From Selenomonadaceae bacterium (GTDB lineage: Bacteria > Bacillota > Negativicutes > Selenomonadales > Selenomonadaceae), in NCBI GenBank assembly GCA_017427545.1, contig JAFRSO010000014.1, forward strand, positions 1 to 52,511: DNA of 52,511 nucleotides, written 5' to 3'. The notes below the pieces were generated by a model, which was given only the letters and a program-made list of their open reading frames with translations, had not been told where the DNA came from and ran no database searches. A program made the translations under genes and the position numbers. Of this stretch, positions 48,518-52,511 are shown one piece after another (the stretch's first letter is position 1; every line of letters begins with the position of its first letter).

Positions 48518-49859
48518 CGCACTTTTCGACCTCTGCGGCAATTTTGTTGCAAATGCGGTTGAGCTGATTTTTATCGGGGCCTTCAGCCATAACGCGTATC
48601 AAAGGTTCAGTCCCCGACGCCCTTACCAAAATTCTTCCGAACGTCCCAAGCTCAACTTCGCCCTCCGCTATCGCCAACTTGACTGCCTCCGATTGTTGGC
48701 AACGTTCCTTGTCCTTGACGCGCACATTCAGCAAAACTTGCGGGTACGTCGTCATCAGCGCGTTGAGTTCACTTGCCGTCGCACGGAATTTTTTCATTGC
48801 CGTTAACACCTGCAACGCCGTTATCAAGCCGTCACCCGTCGTTGAGTAGTCCGAAAAAATTATATGCCCCGACTGCTCGCCGCCGAGTTTGTGACCATTC
48901 GCACGCATATTTTCCAAAACGTATCTGTCGCCGACCGCCGTAACCTCGCAACTCAAACCGAGTTCCTCCAATGCTTGACGGAAACCGATATTGCTCATGA
49001 CGGTTGTAACAATCGTTTTCTTCGGAAGTGCGCCGACTTCAAGCATGAGTTTTGCGCAGATAATCATAATGTGGTCGCCGTCGATAACTTCGCCGCGTTC
49101 GTCAATGCAAAGGCACCTGTCAGCGTCGCCGTCGTGAGCAATGCCGATGTCCGCGCGATTTTTCAAGACCTCAAGCCGCAAATTTTCCATGTGCGTTGAG
49201 CCGCAATAGTCGTTTATGTTGAGGCCGTTGGGATTGTCGCCCAGTAAAATCAAATTCGCGCCGAGCCTCTCCAAAACCGTCGGCATAGCTTTATAGGCCG
49301 CACCGTTCGCGCAGTCCAAAACAATCTTCATGCCGTCGAAGCGTTCGCTGGTCGTGTTCATGACGAAACTTATATAATCTTCCAAAAGATTTTGACGACG
49401 TTCAAGCCGTCCGACTTCCTCGCCAATCGGTCGAGCAAAAAATTTCCCGCCCTCAATGTCACGAACAATCCGCTCAATTTCGTCCTCAACTTTATCGGGG
49501 AGTTTGTAGCCGTCGCCGCCGAAAAATTTTATCCCGTTGTCTTGGAAAGGATTATGCGATGCGCTGATTACAATTCCCGCCGCCGCATGAAGTTTTCTTG
49601 CCAGATAAGCCACTGCGGGTGTAGGAATCACTCCGGCCAAAATCACGTTGCCGCCCGCCGAACATATTCCTGCCACGAGTGCAGCCTCCAACATTTCACC
49701 GGAAATTCTCGTGTCGCGTCCGATTAAAATTTGCGGCGTACCTTCCGCATGTTGTCCGAAATAAATCGTCGCCGCCCGCCCCATTCGATACGCCAACTCC
49801 GGCGGCAATTTCGTATTCGCTTCGCCACGCACGCCGTCCGTCCCGAATAATCTTGCCAT
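48510..49859 (-). CDS. glmM: Phosphoglucosamine mutase
   Basis: Converts glucosamine-6-phosphate to glucosamine-1-phosphate on the way to UDP-GlcNAc, the substrate of LpxA and peptidoglycan synthesis. 449 residues. MARLFGTDGVRG at the start, catalytic Ser101 in VISASHNP, DGDADRC metal loop, GEQSGH and RASGTEPLIRVM. ATG after CTGGAGGG. First gene of the glmM-cbiK-ribbon-DUF192 unit. Confidence 0.97.
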   Translation of the reverse strand: MARLFGTDGVRGEANTKLPPELAYRMGRAATIYFGQHAEGTPQILIGRDTRISGEMLEAALVAGICSAGGNVILAGVIPTPAVAYLARKLHAAAGIVISASHNPFQDNGIKFFGGDGYKLPDKVEDEIERIVRDIEGGKFFARPIGEEVGRLERRQNLLEDYISFVMNTTSERFDGMKIVLDCANGAAYKAMPTVLERLGANLILLGDNPNGLNINDYCGSTHMENLRLEVLKNRADIGIAHDGDADRCLCIDERGEVIDGDHIMIICAKLMLEVGALPKKTIVTTVMSNIGFRQALEELGLSCEVTAVGDRYVLENMRANGHKLGGEQSGHIIFSDYSTTGDGLITALQVLTAMKKFRATASELNALMTTYPQVLLNVRVKDKERCQQSEAVKLAIAEGEVELGTFGRILVRASGTEPLIRVMAEGPDKNQLNRICNKIAAEVEKCDA

Positions 49860-49875
49860 TTGAGTTCCCTCCAGT

Positions 49876-49938
49876 TTAGCTACTAGCGACTAGCTGAATA
49901 GCAACCAGCCGGAAACTAACAGCTGGCAGCTAACCGCT
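49876..49938. repeat. Heptamer array, TAGCTAC/TAGCTGA type
   Basis: TTAGCTACTAGCGACTAGCT and GAATAGCAACCAGCCGG, then AACTAACAGCTGGCAGCTAA. Degenerate inverted arms upstream of glmM. Confidence 0.7.
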
Positions 49939-49984
49939 TATCCCCCGCCATTTTAGCTGTTATCGACGATTAAAGCAAACTTTT

Positions 49985-50039
49985 TAGGGAAAAGGGAAAT
50001 GGGAAATGGGAAAAGTAAAACTCCTAACTCCTAACTCCC
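49985..50039. repeat. Array of GGGAAAT units and CTCCTAA units
   Basis: TAGGGAAAAGGGAAATGGGA and AATGGGAAAAG, then CTCCTAACTCCTAACTCCC. The right part encodes LGVRS and the stop of MtaB. Confidence 0.7.
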
Positions 50040-51370
50040 AAGACGCCGTCCTTGTGAAGACGTTCGATTTTGACTTTCACGACCTCGCCGAGCTGAATAT
50101 TTTCGTCGGGAACATAGACGCGCACATAATTTTTCGTCAAGCCGTCAACAAATCCGCCCACTGAAGTCTCCGCGATTATCTCAACCGTTTTGCCAATCAG
50201 TCGTTTAGAAAAACTTTCAGCCTTCGCCCGCGAAATTTCCAACGCCTGACTTGCACGGGATTTTTTTATCTGCGGCGGAATTTGATTCGGAAGCGTCGCC
50301 GCCAAAGTTCCTGCCCTCGCCGAATATGGGAAGACGTGAATTTTGCTGAACGGTTGCTCCTCAATGAATTTCAGCGTCTCCGAAAAATTTTCTTCAGTCT
50401 CGCCGGGGAAACCCACTATTAAATCCGTGCCGATTGAAATTTCCGGAACCTCACGAATCAGCCGCGCAGTCAGCTCCGAAAATTTTTCCGTCGTGTATGG
50501 TCGACGCATTGCCCGCAAAATTTCATCGCTGCCCGATTGTAACGGCAAATGCACATGATTGCAAATGCGCCCGTCATTTTTGAGCAGGTCAATCAGCTCG
50601 TCAGTCATCTCCGCCGACTCGATTGAACCTAATCGCAACCTTAGAGGATTGGCCGCGTCAAGGACAGTTTTAATCGCGTCGACGAGTGAAATTTTCCCGC
50701 TCAAGTCTCGACCATACGCCCCGATATGAATTCCCGTCAAGACAATTTCCTTGTAGCCCGCCGCCTTGAGCGTCAAACATTCGGCGCGAATACTCTCCAA
50801 ACTGCGACTCCTCACGCGTCCGCGAACGTAGGGAATTATGCAATAGGCGCAAAAATTGTTGCAACCGTCCTCAATCTTCAGGAAAGCTCGCGTTCTGTGC
50901 GGACTGTGCGGCAACTCTTCAAACTCCCGAATATCATCAACACTGCCGACTTGAAAAATTTTCTCGCGACTTTTAATCGCCGCCTCGACCAACTCGACAA
51001 TGCGCAATCTGTCCTTCGTGCCGATAATCACGTCCACGCCGTCAATCTTGGAAATTTCATCAGGTTCACTCTGCGCATAACAACCTACGACTGCCAGCAC
51101 GCAATTTTTCCCGGCCGCACGTCGAATCATCTGCCGCGACTTTTGAGAACTTACCGCCGTGACTGTGCATGTGTTGACGACGACGACATCAGCCTCCGAA
51201 ATTTTTTCAGCGACTTCATAGCCCGCCGCCTCGAAAAGTTTTTGCATTGCTTCCGTCTCGTATTGATTAACTTTGCAACCCAGCGTTTGGAAGAAGACTT
51301 TTCTAGGGACTAGGAACTGGGAACTAGGAACTAGGGATTTTGAACTTGTTCCTTTATCACATGCGCTCAT
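50024..51370 (-). CDS. mtaB: tRNA t6A37 methylthiotransferase with repeat-encoded N terminus
   Basis: Radical SAM enzyme converting t6A to ms2t6A at tRNA position 37. 448 residues. N-terminal FQTLGCKVNQYETEAM (first Fe-S site Cys), VNTCTVTAVSS, radical SAM CNNFCAYCIIPYVRG, and a TRAM domain. Start ATG 51370 overlaps rsmE by 14 nt. Residues 13-22, [10 protein letters not shown], are read from a TAGGAAC array and are identical to those in ArgH; no start codon lies between the array and TLGCKVNQ. The end LGVRS is likewise repeat-derived. Confidence 0.94.
   Translation of the reverse strand: MSACDKGTSSKSLVPSSQFLVPRKVFFQTLGCKVNQYETEAMQKLFEAAGYEVAEKISEADVVVVNTCTVTAVSSQKSRQMIRRAAGKNCVLAVVGCYAQSEPDEISKIDGVDVIIGTKDRLRIVELVEAAIKSREKIFQVGSVDDIREFEELPHSPHRTRAFLKIEDGCNNFCAYCIIPYVRGRVRSRSLESIRAECLTLKAAGYKEIVLTGIHIGAYGRDLSGKISLVDAIKTVLDAANPLRLRLGSIESAEMTDELIDLLKNDGRICNHVHLPLQSGSDEILRAMRRPYTTEKFSELTARLIREVPEISIGTDLIVGFPGETEENFSETLKFIEEQPFSKIHVFPYSARAGTLAATLPNQIPPQIKKSRASQALEISRAKAESFSKRLIGKTVEIIAETSVGGFVDGLTKNYVRVYVPDENIQLGEVVKVKIERLHKDGVLGVRS
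51303..51337. repeat. Heptamer array, TAGGAAC type, translated within mtaB
   Basis: CTAGGGACTAGGAACTGGGA and ACTAGGAACTAGGG; one arm. On the minus strand it gives [10 protein letters not shown], with CAG where the array would otherwise place an in-frame TAG. Confidence 0.85.
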
Positions 51371-52085
51371 AATTAATCATCGCCAGCACAGAAATTACAG
51401 CGGTATCAGTCTTCAAAATGCGCTTGCCCAAAGTCACGCTGATACCGCCCGCCGATTTAATCGCGGCAACTTCGCGCTCCGAAAAGCCGCCTTCCGGCCC
51501 GATAAGCACGATAATATTTTTGTCGCAGCAAGTGTTGAGCACCTCGCGGACAGTCGTATCTTGCTCCTGCTCCCAACAAAATAACAGCAACGTATCATCT
51601 TCAAGCGGCGTAATTTCGTTGAGCCAGTCCAAAAGCTCGCGTATCTTCCCAATTTCCGGAATTGTATCGCGGGCACATTGCTCGGCGGACTCTTTGGCTA
51701 TTCTATTCCAACGTTCAAGTTTCGCCTTCTCGCGCAGGACATTCGGGCGGGTTATCGTCCTGTCGGAAATTAGCGGCTCAATCTTCTTGACGCCCAACTC
51801 CGTCGCCTTCTCGATTATGTTATCAAAGCGATTTTGCTTGGGCAGGCAGTCGGCAAGGATAATCGACTTATCAACCGCAACGCGCCCTACATCACCTGCG
51901 CGACGCGCCCTAATCGTCTCCTTGTCGAAGTCAATCAGCTCAAGCACCGCGCAATTGCCCGCTCCGTCAACCGCCGTAATTTTATCGCCACGTTTCGCCC
52001 TCAATGACCGCGCAAGATGATTTGCATCGCGCCCGCCTATCGTGACAATCTCCCCCGTGACATCTTCCACAAAAATCCTCTTCAT
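51357..52085 (-). CDS. rsmE: 16S rRNA m3U1498 methyltransferase
   Basis: SPOUT methyltransferase acting on 16S rRNA U1498. 242 residues. N-terminal PUA-like domain (1-70) with HLARSLRAKRGD; knotted SAM site LIGPEGGFSEREV, SVTLGKRILKTDTA and VISVLAMINY. ATG after GAGGTG. Upstream of mtaB, overlapping it; both modify the translation apparatus. Confidence 0.96.
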   Translation of the reverse strand: MKRIFVEDVTGEIVTIGGRDANHLARSLRAKRGDKITAVDGAGNCAVLELIDFDKETIRARRAGDVGRVAVDKSIILADCLPKQNRFDNIIEKATELGVKKIEPLISDRTITRPNVLREKAKLERWNRIAKESAEQCARDTIPEIGKIRELLDWLNEITPLEDDTLLLFCWEQEQDTTVREVLNTCCDKNIIVLIGPEGGFSEREVAAIKSAGGISVTLGKRILKTDTAVISVLAMINYERM

Positions 52086-52098
52086 GCTTTCACCTCTT

Positions 52099-52172
52099 TT
52101 AGGAACTAGTAATTAGGAACTAGTAATTAGTAGGAATTAGTAATCTAGTTCCTAGTTCCTAGTTCCTAGTTG
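52099..52172. repeat. Heptamer array, TAGGAAC/TAGTAAT type, two inverted arms
   Basis: TTAGGAACTAGTAATTAGGA and ACTAGTAATTAGTAGGAATT as left arm; CTAGTTCCTAGTTCCTAGTT as right arm, just upstream of rsmE. Confidence 0.85.
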
Positions 52173-52186
52173 CTGATTATACCACA

Positions 52187-52224
52187 AAAAAATCCCGTCG
52201 CAATTTCTCACGACGGGATTTTTT
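52187..52224. terminator. Bidirectional terminator at the edge of the tandem array
   Basis: Perfect 14-bp stem AAAAAATCCCGTCG (52187-52200) with CGACGGGATTTTTT (52211-52224) around a 10-nt loop. T runs on both strands. Confidence 0.8.
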
Positions 52225-52234
52225 CTTCCCGAAG

Positions 52235-52511
52235 ACCGTAAACGGTAAGGGGTCATGCACGACATCACGACTACGCCACATCCGTGCTTGAAAAGGGAGC
52301 GTTACAAAACCGTAAACGGTAAGAGGTCATGCACGACTCTATGATTGGAAAGAGAGAAAGAACGTTGCTGAAAGTTCATATCTCGTTACAAAACCGTAAA
52401 CGGTAAGGGGTCATGCACGACATCACGACTACGCCACATCCGTGCTTGAAAAGGGAGCGTTACAAAACCGTAAACGGTAAGAGGTCATGCACGACTCTAT
52501 GATTGGAAAGA
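52235..52511. repeat. Tandem array with a 158-bp higher-order unit, truncated by the window edge
   Basis: A 29-nt core starting ACCGTAAACGGTAAG (dyad ACCGT/ACGGT) occurs at 52235, 52309, 52393 and 52467. Intervals alternate 45 and 55 nt, and the interval sequences repeat exactly (A, B, A, start of B). One core position alternates G/A in step with A and B. No ORF or cas-like gene is seen. The spacers being repeated argues against a CRISPR array. Confidence 0.9.

Noticed and set aside
52235..52511. CRISPR array
   Set aside because: Repeats with a dyad and regular spacing suggest CRISPR, but the two intervening sequences repeat exactly in alternation, differ in length (45 and 55 nt), and no cas gene is in the window. 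Kept as a tandem repeat.

Overview
The window looks like chromosomal DNA of a Gram-negative-type Firmicute (Negativicutes, probably Selenomonadales). It combines lipid A genes (lpxD, lpxC, fabZ, lpxA) and Skp/OmpH-type periplasmic proteins with Firmicute-like gene order (ispH next to a four-domain S1 protein) and a succinate/propionate cluster (CoA-transferase, methylmalonyl-CoA epimerase, methylmalonyl-CoA decarboxylase alpha and biotin carrier). The genus is inference.

Layout. 1-2.5 kb: a GH25-fold protein with a degraded active site, a cold-shock gene and an M48 metalloprotease. 2.6-6.0 kb: three consecutive Skp-like proteins anchored in three different ways, then lpxD. 6.0-9.9 kb: argF, a promoter-to-terminator mini-gene for a 31-residue membrane peptide, a damaged second copy of it, and a type IV restriction pair mcrB-mcrC; together these separate lpxD from lpxC. 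10-12.6 kb: lpxC, fabZ, lpxA and a small unknown gene. 12.8-17.8 kb: an SstT-type symporter and a tautomerase/thioredoxin-fold/OYE/hydrolase operon divergent from an HxlR regulator. 17.9-23 kb: the propionate cluster. 23-26.5 kb: a DUF4931 protein, a flippase and a lipid kinase. 26.6-33.2 kb: ileS, an exported protein, a DUF4422 glycosyltransferase and a zinc-ribbon/cysteine desulfurase pair. 33.2-38.1 kb: argH-argG, ispH-S1. 38.2-39.6 kb: an SH3 protein and an M14 carboxypeptidase. 39.7-43.7 kb: an OGG-type glycosylase and aroC-aroK-GNAT-aroB. 43.8-52.1 kb: SDR, dnaB, DUF116, tRNA-Leu, glmM operon, rsmE-mtaB. The right edge ends inside a tandem array with a 158-bp higher-order period.

The dominant unexplained feature is a family of about 30 intergenic arrays built from 7-nt units of the form TARNNNN (TAGGAAC, TAGCTGT, TAGTGGT, TAATGCG, TAGGGAT, TAGGAGT), often as two inverted arms. 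They occupy many of the longer intergenic gaps but are absent from the argF-to-lpxC insert region. They run into genes: ArgH and MtaB carry the same ten residues [10 protein letters not shown] at their N termini, read from the repeat, and at least eight proteins end in repeat-encoded residues. They resemble the heptanucleotide short tandemly repeated repetitive sequences known from filamentous cyanobacteria.

All calls are from reading the sequence; no database search was run.
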